From NCBI GenBank assembly GCA_023459215.1, contig JAEWVF010000018.1, positions 70,243-134,242 of the forward strand: a stretch of DNA of 64,000 nucleotides, in the 5' to 3' direction. The notes beneath the pieces are model-generated. The model did not search any database, had not been told where the DNA came from, and saw only the letters and a list, made by a program, of their open reading frames with translations. Position numbers and translations under genes: made by a program. Origin of the DNA: Chloroflexota bacterium (lineage in GTDB: Bacteria > Chloroflexota > Anaerolineae > Anaerolineales > Villigracilaceae). Below are positions 31,138 through 40,168 of the stretch, piece after piece (position 1 is the first letter of the stretch; each line of letters starts with the position of its first letter).

Positions 31138-33144
31138 TTACTTCTTTTTCTCTTTCTCTTCGCCGCTGCTTGCCGATTTCTTCATGCTTTCGTAAATCTG
31201 TTGGCGCATGGCCTCGGCTTCTGCCGAGCGCGGAGCCTGGTTTTCGCCTGCCAGGGCTTCATAGCGTTCAGAAAGCAGCATGGTCAGCAGGGCTTCCATA
31301 ATGCTGCCCGAGGTGCTCGAGCCGCCCTCGGCGTTGCCGCCGCCGGTGACCATGATGCGCGGAACCACATCCACCTTCGATTGCTGGATGGCCTCGGCGA
31401 AACGATTGAGCACTTGCTGGGTGACCTGGAACTGCGGGCCGCCGTAGGCGCGTACTTGTTCTTCGGTCGCCAGGGCCTGGGCAATACCGATGCGGGCGGT
31501 TTTTTCGGCCTCGGCTTCGGCCAGGGCGCGGATTTGCGAAGCCTGCTGGATGGAACGCTGGTACTCGGCTTTACCCTGGTTGGTTTGGATGTTGATGTTC
31601 AACTCGGCTTCGGTCATCTTGGTTTGCATTGCGGCGCGGGACTCGGCCTCGCGCAGTTCGCGTTCCTTGACCGCTGCGGCTTGCTGGCGGTTGTAGGTTT
31701 CCACCTGCTCGGTGGCGATTTGGCGCGAGCGCAACTGGGTCAGGATCATCTCGATCTGGTGGTCTTCCGCCGAGGAGGTGGGCGTGCCAATCAGCACTTC
31801 CTCCAACTCCAGGTTGTAGTGTTGGAACTTTTCCTTCATCTCCATGCTGGCCTGCTGCTGGATTTGGCTGCGCTCCTGCAAGAGCTGAATCAGGGTGCGG
31901 GTCTGACCGATGTTCTTGAAGTAGGCCGCCACCATCGGGTCGAGGGTCTGTTCGACCAGTTTCTTAATGTCGCCGAAGCGCTGGATGACGAGCGGGGCCT
32001 TTTTGTAGTCGATATGTACCACCACTGAGAGCGGCAGCGACGGTTCGAAGGCATCCTTGGTGATGAGCGAGACCTCGCTCAGGTTTTCATCGAAATTGTG
32101 TGAGCCGACTTCGCTGTGGATCCATTTCAGGATAAAGTTGGTGGTTGGAACATTCACAACTTTGCCCGCATAGGTGTTGAAGGCGTACTTGCCAGGCATG
32201 AGCGCCTCACTCCAAACACCACGGCTGCCCTTCAGAACCAACTCTCCATGCCGGTACTCTTCGCCTGAAAGGTCTGCGCCGGTGGTGCCGGTATAGGAGA
32301 CCACCACGCCTACGTTACCCACTTCAATGATCGTTTTCTTGATCATTTCCACAGTGGCGAACAAACGGTTTACGTAGTATGTGCCTTCCACCAGCACTTG
32401 CAGTTGGCGTCCGCGCATACCGCCGGCCATCAGGAAGTGGTCGGCATCCTGGAATTTGTTATGGTAAGTTTCTTCCTGGGTGGGATCGTCACCAACGACA
32501 GGGGCGATAATCTCTCCCTGTCCAAGCGAAAGACCATCGTGAACGGTGACAATGCCGATCATATCATCGGTATCCTTGATAATCACCGGGCGGAAGCCAC
32601 CGCGTTCTTTGATGACCTCGGCCATGCGGATGACCACATCGTTTTCCTCACGACTGAGCGGCAGGGAATAGACGCGCTCCTCGGTGATGACTACGAATTG
32701 CACCAGGTTAATGGCATAGGTACCTTCACGCAGGATGCGGCGCTGCGGGCCGCGCTGTCCGCCGTTTTTTAGGAAATTTTCCACATCCTGGAAATCGTCG
32801 GCGGTCAGGTTCGAAGCCAGCACCTGGGCCGGGTCGAGCGGTTTGCCGTCGCGGGCAAAAATATAGCCGATCTTGCCCTGGGTAATGGTCACGAGCGGGG
32901 CGATGTGAACCACATACTGGATCGGCATCAGGTAATGCAGGCCACCGCGCAGGATTTGCGGCTGGTAACCCGCCTCGCCATTCAAGGCGATCAGGCCTGA
33001 TTTCAGTGAGCTTGCTCCGAACCGTTTTTCGATCAAACCGATCCGGTTATTGGGGATAAACCGAATGCCTGACAGCAAAACCAGGAAGCCAATGACCAGC
33101 AAGGCAACCAGGATAAACCCCAACAAGCTAATAAAAAAAGTCAT
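31138..33144 (-). CDS. Flotillin-like SPFH/band 7 protein
   Basis: The 668-residue protein has an N-terminal membrane helix (about 4-27), SPFH/band-7 domains in the first two-thirds (including the tandem half-repeats around V-x-x-Y-x-G with T-x-x-A-F-E-P-S-L), and a long Ala/Glu/Gln-rich coiled coil (about 415-560) of the flotillin type, ending in a charged Lys/Glu tail. Such proteins organise membrane microdomains and protease complexes. The start at 33144 is preceded by GGAG at a five-base distance; a start 11 codons upstream lacks one. No NfeD gene, the usual partner, is adjacent. Confidence 0.88.
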   Translation of the reverse strand: MTFFISLLGFILVALLVIGFLVLLSGIRFIPNNRIGLIEKRFGASSLKSGLIALNGEAGYQPQILRGGLHYLMPIQYVVHIAPLVTITQGKIGYIFARDGKPLDPAQVLASNLTADDFQDVENFLKNGGQRGPQRRILREGTYAINLVQFVVITEERVYSLPLSREENDVVIRMAEVIKERGGFRPVIIKDTDDMIGIVTVHDGLSLGQGEIIAPVVGDDPTQEETYHNKFQDADHFLMAGGMRGRQLQVLVEGTYYVNRLFATVEMIKKTIIEVGNVGVVVSYTGTTGADLSGEEYRHGELVLKGSRGVWSEALMPGKYAFNTYAGKVVNVPTTNFILKWIHSEVGSHNFDENLSEVSLITKDAFEPSLPLSVVVHIDYKKAPLVIQRFGDIKKLVEQTLDPMVAAYFKNIGQTRTLIQLLQERSQIQQQASMEMKEKFQHYNLELEEVLIGTPTSSAEDHQIEMILTQLRSRQIATEQVETYNRQQAAAVKERELREAESRAAMQTKMTEAELNINIQTNQGKAEYQRSIQQASQIRALAEAEAEKTARIGIAQALATEEQVRAYGGPQFQVTQQVLNRFAEAIQQSKVDVVPRIMVTGGGNAEGGSSTSGSIMEALLTMLLSERYEALAGENQAPRSAEAEAMRQQIYESMKKSASSGEEKEKKK

Positions 33145-33350
33145 TCTTGCTCCATTTTCTGGCGTATCGACGCCCAATCTACAGCCGTTTCATCGCAAAT
33201 TGTGTTTTCTGAAAGACAAACACGATTTACGAACACGAATATTCTATACCCGTTTCAGCCAAAATAGTGTCTTTTTCAGGTATTTGAAGGCGCAATCTTG
33301 GTAACGGGCCATTCTATATACGCGATTGGGGTCGAAAGTTTGTAAAAAAT

Positions 33351-33375
33351 AAGGGAAGGCTTGTGGCCTTCCCTT
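33351..33375 (-). terminator. Terminator of the channel gene
   Basis: A 9-bp perfect stem (33351-33359 with 33367-33375) is followed on the minus strand by ATTTTTT. Confidence 0.85.
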
Positions 33376-33384
33376 CTGGTTTTG

Positions 33385-35283
33385 TTATTCCGCCAGGACG
33401 ATGATTTTGTCTTCCTCGTGGAATGTGATTACCGTCGATTTTTTCGGGTTGGTGTAAACCCCGTAGGATTTTTGGGCGTCGGCGTGTTCGGCGTCGATGC
33501 GGTAGCCGAAGGCTGTTTCTCCCCGGCGGCGGGCCGCTTCAACCACGGTGTAGAAATTGACCGGTTCACCCACCGCAACGTACTGGCTGATGGGTTTCAG
33601 GTAGACTTCCGAGCCTTCCGGGTCGAACAAATCGGTGAAAACACCCATCAAATTGCTGTTTTCGGAAAGCTGGGCCGTCATCAGTGAAATCAGGTGGTCG
33701 CTGACGATAAAGTCGTCGACCTGGGTCACCTCGGCCAGTTCGCGGTTGCGCAGGTCGAGCATTTCGCTGACGATGGAGAAGGGCGTCTCGTCGCGCGAAG
33801 CAATATCGCGCAGGTGCAGCAGCGTGACCAGGGTGCGGGCATCGGAATCCTGCACCGGCAGGGTGGTATCGGCCAGGACGATGACGTGGTCGTAATCCTC
33901 GATGCCCAAAGAGTCGAGCAATTCACGGTCGGTTGTGTCGCCGGCCTTGAAGGTTACTTTCTGGCGCTCCAGTTTGGCGCAGCTCTTGACTTCTTCTTCC
34001 ATGGCCTCGTCCGCCACCACGGTCACGAGCGAACCTTTGGCCACGTAGGCATCCAATTCTTTCAGGATGGTGCCCGCGCGCAAGTTCCAGCCGAGCAGCA
34101 GGGCTTTTTCAGGCTGGGGCGCAGGCGGATGTCCGTTGGTGCGCAGGGCCGCGGCCTGGATCGGGAAGGTGTTCAGCCCGGAGAGCTTGATGGTGTCATC
34201 GTCAGCCGAAACGGCGATGATTTTGTCGCCGGGTTCGATGCGCGCATCCATCGCCGGATTGAGCTGCACCGTTCCATCGGCGCGTTGCAGGCCCAGGACG
34301 GCGGAATCTTCAAAAGCCAGCAGCGACTCGCCGAAGGTCCGCCCGGAAAGTCCCGGTTCCTGTTTGAAGTAGATTTCGTCACCGCCGAAATTCATCAGTT
34401 CGGTATAAACCACCGAAAGACCCGAAAGGCGCGAGGTTTGGGCCGTCACGCGCGCGATCAGGTCGCCCATCATCACCGCGTGGACATCGTCCCTCGCGCC
34501 GATCATCTTGACGACCGACTGGTTCTTTTCCTCGCGCAGTTGGGTGACGATGTGATACGGCTCACTGCGGCGGTTGGGATTGTTGGTGATCGCCAGCACG
34601 GTTTTGATTACGAACGTATCCGGGTCTTCGCTGTCGGGCGGGATGACGATGATCGAACGGGCGGTATGCGGGCTGGCCAGCTCCAGGTCGGTCGGGTCCA
34701 TCGGATTGCCCGAGCGGCAGATAACGCGGGTTGTTTTCAGGTTGCTGATGCGCGCGCGGATTTCATCTTCCATCTCGACCTTGTCGTTCTCGGCCAGGAT
34801 GGCGATGGCGGCCCGTTTCTGGTTGCTGTTGGCTTCGACCAGTTCCGAGATGATGGTGAAGACCTGCGGCGACCAGCCCAGGATGACGGTATGGTTGTTT
34901 TCGAGCACAATCGAACGGCCTTTGCGCAGTTCTTCGAGCTTGCTTTCAACCCCGGCGCTGAGTACACCGATCAGGCTGGAGACGACGAAGATGCCGCCCA
35001 GCGTGACCAGCAGCATGACCAGGCGGAAGCCGAAACCGGCGTCGCCGCCCATGGTGCCGGCATCCAGGGTGCGCATCAGGCTCAGCCAGGCGGCCTCGCC
35101 GAAGGACAGCGCGCCCTCTTCGCCGGGTTGGTTGATGCCGAGCAGGCTGATGATGGCCGCTGCGACGAAGACCACCACCAGCGAGAGCAGGGCCAACATG
35201 CCGATCATGGCCGGGGTGCCGGCGGCCATGAGATTGTCGAACAGGTAGCTTAATTTCTGTTTGAAACTTGGTTTTTGAGACAT
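33385..35283 (-). CDS. CASTOR/POLLUX-type ion channel with RCK/TrkA domains
   Basis: The 632-residue protein has two membrane helices near the N-terminus (about 18-48 and 80-110, with a pore-like segment between) and two Rossmann-like RCK regions: one begins at H-T-V-I-L-G-W-S near residue 136, the other at K-A-L-L-L-G-W-N near residue 393. This matches the CASTOR/POLLUX (DMI1/SYM8) family and bacterial homologues, which form Ca- or K-gated cation channels. The start at 35283 has a GAGGAG ribosome-binding site; a longer frame would add 29 residues without one. It is divergent from the acyl-CoA dehydrogenase gene. Confidence 0.88.
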   Translation of the reverse strand: MSQKPSFKQKLSYLFDNLMAAGTPAMIGMLALLSLVVVFVAAAIISLLGINQPGEEGALSFGEAAWLSLMRTLDAGTMGGDAGFGFRLVMLLVTLGGIFVVSSLIGVLSAGVESKLEELRKGRSIVLENNHTVILGWSPQVFTIISELVEANSNQKRAAIAILAENDKVEMEDEIRARISNLKTTRVICRSGNPMDPTDLELASPHTARSIIVIPPDSEDPDTFVIKTVLAITNNPNRRSEPYHIVTQLREEKNQSVVKMIGARDDVHAVMMGDLIARVTAQTSRLSGLSVVYTELMNFGGDEIYFKQEPGLSGRTFGESLLAFEDSAVLGLQRADGTVQLNPAMDARIEPGDKIIAVSADDDTIKLSGLNTFPIQAAALRTNGHPPAPQPEKALLLGWNLRAGTILKELDAYVAKGSLVTVVADEAMEEEVKSCAKLERQKVTFKAGDTTDRELLDSLGIEDYDHVIVLADTTLPVQDSDARTLVTLLHLRDIASRDETPFSIVSEMLDLRNRELAEVTQVDDFIVSDHLISLMTAQLSENSNLMGVFTDLFDPEGSEVYLKPISQYVAVGEPVNFYTVVEAARRRGETAFGYRIDAEHADAQKSYGVYTNPKKSTVITFHEEDKIIVLAE

Positions 35284-35341
35284 ACATGCTCCTCGATGAA
35301 AACAAAAATGTGATTGGGGCAAAATTGGATAGATTCTACCT

Positions 35342-35368
35342 GTAAAAGCCTCTCTTGAGGGCTTTTTC
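35342..35368. terminator. Small hairpin with T-run, upstream of the channel gene
   Basis: AAAAGCC and GGCTTTT form a 7-bp stem with T-rich ends. It lies between two divergent genes, where a terminator is not expected, so it may be an attenuator of one leader or chance. Confidence 0.35.
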
Positions 35369-35443
35369 ATCGAGTTGCAATGCGTTTTAATCTTTTTGTC
35401 CGTTCCCTTCCGTGAATCCGTTACAAAGTCCGTTTTCCGCCCT

Positions 35444-35461
35444 ACCTACCGTTCGGTAGGT
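35444..35461. promoter_or_regulatory. TetR-type operator upstream of acyl-CoA dehydrogenase
   Basis: ACCTACCG-TT-CGGTAGGT is a perfect palindrome with 8-bp arms, the form typical of TetR-family repressors of fatty-acid degradation genes (FadR of Bacillus/Thermus, PsrA-like). It lies just before the -10 box and would block RNA polymerase. No TetR gene is in the window. Confidence 0.75.
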
Positions 35462-35468
35462 TTTTTGA

Positions 35469-35474
35469 TATAAT
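35469..35474 (+). promoter_or_regulatory. -10 box of the acyl-CoA dehydrogenase gene
   Basis: TATAAT stands six bases before the ATG at 35481, implying a leaderless mRNA. The TetR-like palindrome occupies the place of the -35 region. Confidence 0.7.
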
Positions 35475-35480
35475 ACCGGC

Positions 35481-36692
35481 ATGGACTTCTCCCTCTCCCC
35501 CGAACACAAAATGGCGCAAAAAATGGTGCGCGATTTCGCCCAAAAGGAAATCGCCCCGGTCATCAAGGAATACGACCGCAAGCAGGAGCCGATTCCCTTC
35601 ATGCTCAAACGCATGGGCGAACTCGGCATCCTCGGCATCTGCTTCCCGGCCCGCTACGGCGGCCAGGGCATGGACTATCTCAGCCTGGGCCTGGCCTGCG
35701 AGGAACTCGAAGCGGTCGATAGCGTCCTGCGCGTGGCCATGTCCGTCCATACCGGGTTGTGCGCGATGACTCTCTTCCAGTGGGGCACCGAGGAGCAGAA
35801 ACGGCGTTTGCTCACGCCCCTCGCCAGCGGAGCCAAAATCGGCTGCGGCGCGTTCACCGAATCCGGCATGGGGTCGGACGTGGCCGCCATGCAGACCTCC
35901 GCCCGCTGGGATGGCGATGCCTACATCCTGAACGGTGAAAAGATGTGGATTTCGCTGGCCGGGCTGGCTGATTACGCCCTGGTGACGGCCCGCACCGACC
36001 CGGCGGCGGCCAAGCCCTCGCAGGGGCTATCCACCTTTTTGGTCGATTTGCACAGCCCCGGCGTGACGCGCGGCAACCTGCACGGCAAACTCGGCGTGCG
36101 GGCCGGCTCGACCGGCTGGATCGCCTTCCAGGATGTGCGCGTGCCGCTCGAAAACCGCATCGGCGAGCAGGGCGAGGGCTTCAAAATCACCATGTCGGCT
36201 TTCGACCATGGACGCTATACCGTAGCGGCGGGCGCGGTGGGCATTATCCGCGCCTCGTTGGCGGCCAGCAGCGCCTATGCCCGCGAGCGGGTGGCTTTTG
36301 GCAAACCGATTGGCGATTACCAACTCATCCAGCAGAAAATCGCCCAAATGGCGCAGGATTACGAAATTGCGCGCCTTTTGTACTGGCAGGTCGGCTGGAT
36401 GAAGAACCTCGGCCAGCGCCCGACCCTGCAAACCTCGTATGCCAAGAAATTCGCCACCGAAGCCGCCTTTGAGGCCGCGGACCAGGCCATCCAGGTGCAC
36501 GGCGCATATGGTTTCAGCGATGAGTATGACCTCGAGCGTCACCTGCGCAACAGCCGCGGCGCGATTATCTACGAAGGCAGTTCCGAAATCCAGACCCTCA
36601 TCCAGGCCGGTTACGCCCTCGGCGAACGCGAAGATAAGCCCCTGCGCTGTGAACTTCCGGCTTACGATGAAGCACTCTGGCAGGAAAGTTGA
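35481..36692 (+). CDS. Acyl-CoA dehydrogenase
   Basis: The 403-residue flavoprotein oxidises acyl-CoA to the 2-enoyl-CoA and passes electrons to ETF, whose genes follow. Recognisable parts are the N-terminal helical domain starting F-x-L-S-P-E-H-K-M, the F-T-E-S-G-M-G-S-D motif that contacts FAD, the R-V-A-F-G-K-P-I segment, and the C-terminal Q-x-H-G-A-Y-G-F-S and Y-E-G-S-S-E-I-Q, the latter with the catalytic Glu position. Length and motifs are normal. Chain-length preference cannot be set. The dehydrogenase and etfBA probably form a beta-oxidation or amino-acid-degradation unit, controlled by the TetR-like operator. Confidence 0.95.
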   Translation: MDFSLSPEHKMAQKMVRDFAQKEIAPVIKEYDRKQEPIPFMLKRMGELGILGICFPARYGGQGMDYLSLGLACEELEAVDSVLRVAMSVHTGLCAMTLFQWGTEEQKRRLLTPLASGAKIGCGAFTESGMGSDVAAMQTSARWDGDAYILNGEKMWISLAGLADYALVTARTDPAAAKPSQGLSTFLVDLHSPGVTRGNLHGKLGVRAGSTGWIAFQDVRVPLENRIGEQGEGFKITMSAFDHGRYTVAAGAVGIIRASLAASSAYARERVAFGKPIGDYQLIQQKIAQMAQDYEIARLLYWQVGWMKNLGQRPTLQTSYAKKFATEAAFEAADQAIQVHGAYGFSDEYDLERHLRNSRGAIIYEGSSEIQTLIQAGYALGEREDKPLRCELPAYDEALWQES

Positions 36693-36699
36693 TAAACGA

Positions 36700-36834
36700 G
36701 GGTCGAGTAGCAGCGTTCTTTGCTGCGTATCGAGACCCGGTCTCGACCCCTGCACTGCACCAAACGCAGTGCGGTGCAAGTGTACGGCGGCGGAGGTTGA
36801 GTAGTCTTGCAAAGACGTATCGAAACCCGCCGCC
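36700..36834. repeat. Two diverged copies of a hairpin repeat
   Basis: Copy 1 (36700-36738) and copy 2 (36795-36827, with extra GGCGG/CCGCC arms 36785-36834) share the frame GGTyGAGTAG-hairpin-CGTATCGAr-ACC, each with its own small inner stem. They lie between the dehydrogenase and etfB. Similar words (TCTCGATACGGCTTCG) recur at 38756-38775. Confidence 0.65.
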
Positions 36835-36861
36835 TACTCGACCATCACCAAAGGAGGAACC

Positions 36862-37632
36862 GTGAAAATTGTCGTCTGTGTCAAACAAACCCCCGATTCC
36901 GAGGCCAAACTGACGGCCCAAAACGGGCAGCCATCCTGGGGCGACGCGCCCCTGGTCATCAACCCTTTTGACGAGTACGCAGTCGAGGGCGCGCTCCAGC
37001 AAAAGGAAGCCGTCGATGCCAGCGTTGTGGCCCTGTGCATCGGCCCGGATTCGGCTCGCGATGCGCTCAAACACGCCCTGGCAATGGGCGCGGACGAGGC
37101 CATCCTGGTCAGCGACCCGGCTCTCGACGACCTCGACTCTGCCGGAGCCGCCCGCGTCCTGGCCGCCGCCATCCAGAAAATCGGCGACGCCGACCTGGTC
37201 TTCTTTGGCCGCCAAACCATCGATAACGGCACCGGCCTCGTCCCGGCCCAGGTGGCGCGCGTCCTTGGCTGGCCGCTGCTCAGCCTGGTCGGGCAAATGA
37301 CCATCGAGGGCGGCGAAATCAAAGTCGAGCGCACCATCGAAGAAGGCAAACAGACCGCCCGTGCAAAATTCCCCGCCGTCCTGAGCATCATGCAGGGCGT
37401 CGGCGAACCGCGCTACCCGTCCTTCATGGGCATCCGCAAAGCCGGCAAGGCCACCATCCCGGTCTGGACGCTTGCCGACCTGGGCATCGACGCCCCGGCC
37501 CAGGCCGTCCGCCGCGCGGAACTGCTCAACCCGCCCGTGCGCGACACAAAATGCGAAATCATCAGCGGCGGCAGCCCGGCAGAAATCGCCGAGGCCCTGG
37601 CCGACAAAATCCTGGCGGAGAAAGTCCTATGA
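36862..37632 (+). CDS. etfB: Electron transfer flavoprotein beta subunit
   Basis: The 256-residue beta subunit of ETF binds AMP and, with EtfA, accepts electrons from acyl-CoA dehydrogenases. It opens with the family motif V-C-V-K-Q-T-P-D-S and has N-P-F-D-E-Y-A-V-E-x-A, F-x-G-R-Q-T-I-D-x-x-T-G-x-V, and the L-S-I motif toward the C-terminus. AAAGGAGGA is a very good ribosome-binding site. The C-terminus overlaps the etfA start as ATGA, so the two subunits are made in equal amounts. It follows the acyl-CoA dehydrogenase by 169 bases that hold dispersed repeats. Confidence 0.95.
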   Translation: MKIVVCVKQTPDSEAKLTAQNGQPSWGDAPLVINPFDEYAVEGALQQKEAVDASVVALCIGPDSARDALKHALAMGADEAILVSDPALDDLDSAGAARVLAAAIQKIGDADLVFFGRQTIDNGTGLVPAQVARVLGWPLLSLVGQMTIEGGEIKVERTIEEGKQTARAKFPAVLSIMQGVGEPRYPSFMGIRKAGKATIPVWTLADLGIDAPAQAVRRAELLNPPVRDTKCEIISGGSPAEIAEALADKILAEKVL

Positions 37633-38588
37633 ACACCTGGGTATATATCGACCACTTCAACGGCCAGCCCGCCCCGGCCTCCTGGGAGGCCCTCGGCCTG
37701 GCAAAAACCTTTGGCTCCGCAACTGCCCTCGTTTTTGGGCAAAATGTCGAAGCGTTGGCAAAAACCGCTCTGGAATATGGCGCGGATACCGTGTTATTGG
37801 CCGACGACCCGGCCCTGGCCGTTTTCAGCCCGGAGGCCTTTACCTCCACCCTGGCCGCGCTCGTATCAGACTCACCCCCGGCCTTGATTCTGTTTCCGAC
37901 GACCTCCCGCACCCGTGAAATCGCCGCCATGCTGGCAATTGACCTCGCTACTGGCGTGCTGGTCGATGTCACCGGCCTCGAACTCACCGATGGTCAGGTG
38001 GTCGCCACCCGCCCCGTTTACGAAGGCAAACTGCTCGAAAAGACGACCTGCTCGGCCCGCCCGCAACTCGTCACCCTGCGCGCGCGCGCCTTCCCCAAAC
38101 CGACTCCCGAAGCCGGGCGCGGCGGCGAAATCAAGAAAGTCGCTGCCGTGACTGGCGGTTCTGTCGTGGTCGAGGGCTTCGTCTCCGGGCAGTCGGGCGT
38201 CAGCCTGACCGATGCCGGGGTGGTCGTCTCCGGCGGACGCGGCGTCAGCAAAGACCCGGCGGAGGGCTTCAAGCTGGTCGGGGAGTTGGCTGCCGTTCTG
38301 GGCGGCGCGGTCGGCGCCTCGCGCGCGGCCGTGGACGAGGGTTACATCCCCTACGCCAACCAGGTCGGGCAGACCGGTAAAGTGGTCTCGCCCGATTTAT
38401 ACATCGCCGCCGGTATTTCCGGGGCCATCCAACATATGTCCGGGATGCGCTCCAGTAAAGTCATCGTCGCCATAAACAAAGACCCCGATGCGCCCATCTT
38501 CCAGGCCGCGCGCTACGGCGTGGTCGGCGACCTGTTCACGATGGTCCCGGCCCTGACCGAGGCGTTCAAGAAGAAATTGGGCAAGTAA
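37629..38588 (+). CDS. etfA: Electron transfer flavoprotein alpha subunit
   Basis: The 319-residue alpha subunit holds the redox-active FAD of ETF. The C-terminal FAD domain shows G-G-R-G-V-S near residue 225, the G-A-S-R-A-A-V-D-E-G motif, Q-V-G-Q-T-G-K-V-V-S-P and the closing S-K-V-I-V-A-I-N-K-D-P-D-A-P-I-F. These are all diagnostic for the family. The start at 37629 overlaps the etfB stop by four bases; an upstream frame extension would lie inside etfB. Electrons probably continue to quinone via an ETF dehydrogenase encoded elsewhere. Confidence 0.95.
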   Translation: MNTWVYIDHFNGQPAPASWEALGLAKTFGSATALVFGQNVEALAKTALEYGADTVLLADDPALAVFSPEAFTSTLAALVSDSPPALILFPTTSRTREIAAMLAIDLATGVLVDVTGLELTDGQVVATRPVYEGKLLEKTTCSARPQLVTLRARAFPKPTPEAGRGGEIKKVAAVTGGSVVVEGFVSGQSGVSLTDAGVVVSGGRGVSKDPAEGFKLVGELAAVLGGAVGASRAAVDEGYIPYANQVGQTGKVVSPDLYIAAGISGAIQHMSGMRSSKVIVAINKDPDAPIFQAARYGVVGDLFTMVPALTEAFKKKLGK

Positions 38589-39004
38589 CTGGATTGGTCA
38601 ACAAGGAATGAGCAACAGAAGAGGGCGCATCTCTCATAATGCGCCCTCCATCTGTCATCCCTGGCACTGCCCGCCAGGGCAAGTGTTCGAGGCGCTTCGC
38701 AGCGAGAAATCTTGCCCATCCAGGCGCGGATTTCTCCTCGCTGGGTCTCGACAGGTCTCGATACGGCTTCGCCAGTCGACCAACTGCTCGACCACCAGCA
38801 CTCGTCGAAATGACAAAATGAGCGCTGCTGGAAATGCGATTTGAGATCCCGTAACCATCATTGATAACAAAAAGCGCCCTGATGAAAAGGGCGCTTTTTG
38901 TTCAATTATCCGATGCGCTTAATCAAGATGGCTGGCCATCATTTTTCCCGAAAGGATGCTGCGTATCCTGAGTACCCGATGTTGGGTGTGTGACGGTAAA
39001 TGTG
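38589..39004. other. Gene-free region with hairpins and a dispersed repeat
   Basis: This 416-base region holds a 10-bp hairpin (38621-38630 with 38639-38648), a repeat-rich stretch (about 38650-38820) with TCTCGATACGGCTTCG-type words, and a strong bidirectional terminator (38866-38902). No coding frame is supported. Confidence 0.7.
38866..38902. terminator. Bidirectional terminator with 15-bp stem
   Basis: A perfect 15-bp stem (38866-38880 with 38888-38902) with A/T-rich outer ends lies between etfA and the convergent lipoprotein gene and can serve both. Confidence 0.92.
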
Positions 39005-39901
39005 CTATTGAATTGAAACAACAAATGTTGCGCCTCCGCGTTTGCCCACAAACCAGTATTGCCCACTTCCGTAAAATACCGGGATCATTCCACAACAATA
39101 TGCCATAGAGATTGAGTCAAATTCAGTCCCAATGATATTTTCGTCATACACCATATGAAATTTGCCGTTTTTCTTGGCGATGTAAATTAATTTGCCTTTG
39201 ATTTCATAGGGAAAATATGACCCTTCCAACTCATATTTTTCATTATAGTTTACGCCATCAACCACAATAACAGGTGTGAAGCCGCCTAGTTCCCACACTA
39301 ATTTTCCTTCGATGTTCCAAAACCTTACGTTTGGGTCATATGACGAAAAGACAGGAGACATTTTTAGAATCGCATCTCCGTTTTTTATTAACTGATAACT
39401 GCAACAATCCCTAGAAGTGACGTTCTTTGTTTCGAAATAATCATTTCCAATTGTTATTCGCCAATCACTAAAACTGCTTTTATTTTTTACTCGTTCGCCA
39501 ATCATCTTTTTGTCATTTTCATTGAAAGTTGGTATTTCAATACACTTTGCCAGAAAATCCATATCACTCCTAGCATACTTTTCATTTGGCACGACGCATT
39601 CCGACCATGTCAGTCCGTTATTTATGGGAATTACGGTGGGAGTACCTGAAAAAGAAAGTGCAGATGTTGGTATAAGAGTTTCTGTAAGATGCAATGGAGT
39701 GGCCGAAGGTATCAGCGTGGCAGTAGAAGTTGCTGTTGGAATTGCCGTTTGTGTTTCAGCAATTTCAGTTCCTGCAACGGCTAGGGCTGTTTCCATAACC
39801 TCTGTTAGTTGCGTTTTGACTGTTGGCCTAAAACTATTACAGGAAGTCAACATTACTAGAATCAGAGGTAATGAGATTATTCCCTTGCTAGCGATTTTCA
39901 T
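39005..39901 (-). CDS. AT-rich secreted lipoprotein of unknown function
   Basis: The 298-residue protein has a lipoprotein signal (hydrophobic core, then L-T-S-C with Cys21) followed by a Thr/Ala-rich stretch and a Thr/Ser/Pro linker (about 30-75). The remaining 220 residues look like a globular, beta-rich extracellular domain with several Cys pairs (C-C at about 142 and 267). The DNA is clearly poorer in GC than neighbouring genes, which suggests recent acquisition. The linker style agrees with other surface proteins in the window. No known family recognised. Confidence 0.75.
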   Translation of the reverse strand: MKIASKGIISLPLILVMLTSCNSFRPTVKTQLTEVMETALAVAGTEIAETQTAIPTATSTATLIPSATPLHLTETLIPTSALSFSGTPTVIPINNGLTWSECVVPNEKYARSDMDFLAKCIEIPTFNENDKKMIGERVKNKSSFSDWRITIGNDYFETKNVTSRDCCSYQLIKNGDAILKMSPVFSSYDPNVRFWNIEGKLVWELGGFTPVIVVDGVNYNEKYELEGSYFPYEIKGKLIYIAKKNGKFHMVYDENIIGTEFDSISMAYCCGMIPVFYGSGQYWFVGKRGGATFVVSIQ

Positions 39902-40168
39902 TTTCCCGTACCTTTTATGTTTTGCGACGAAGCGTCCAATTATGAAGTAGACCGATACCGTCTAATAGTTTATAGGCCGTCAAAGAACAAACCGTATTAA
40001 ATATAGCACTTTTTGTGAAAATCATTCCTGGCGTATCATCAAAATGCTCAATTTGCCGCCCGTTGATTTTCCTGCGCGATAGGAGGCAAGATACGTATCT
40101 CGCTCTACAGCTTTTTTATTGGGTTTCTCTGTGCCGCCGTGACTCTGTGGTCATTTTTTGGCTAAAGG

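Noticed and set aside
31072..32028. 318-residue plus-strand frame
   Set aside because: Shadow of the coiled-coil part of the SPFH gene; Leu/Gly repeats arise from the complement of Ala/Glu/Gln codons.
33694..35253. 519-residue plus-strand open frame
   Set aside because: It is antisense to the channel gene, whose membrane helices and RCK motifs are clear. High GC produces long open shadow frames here.
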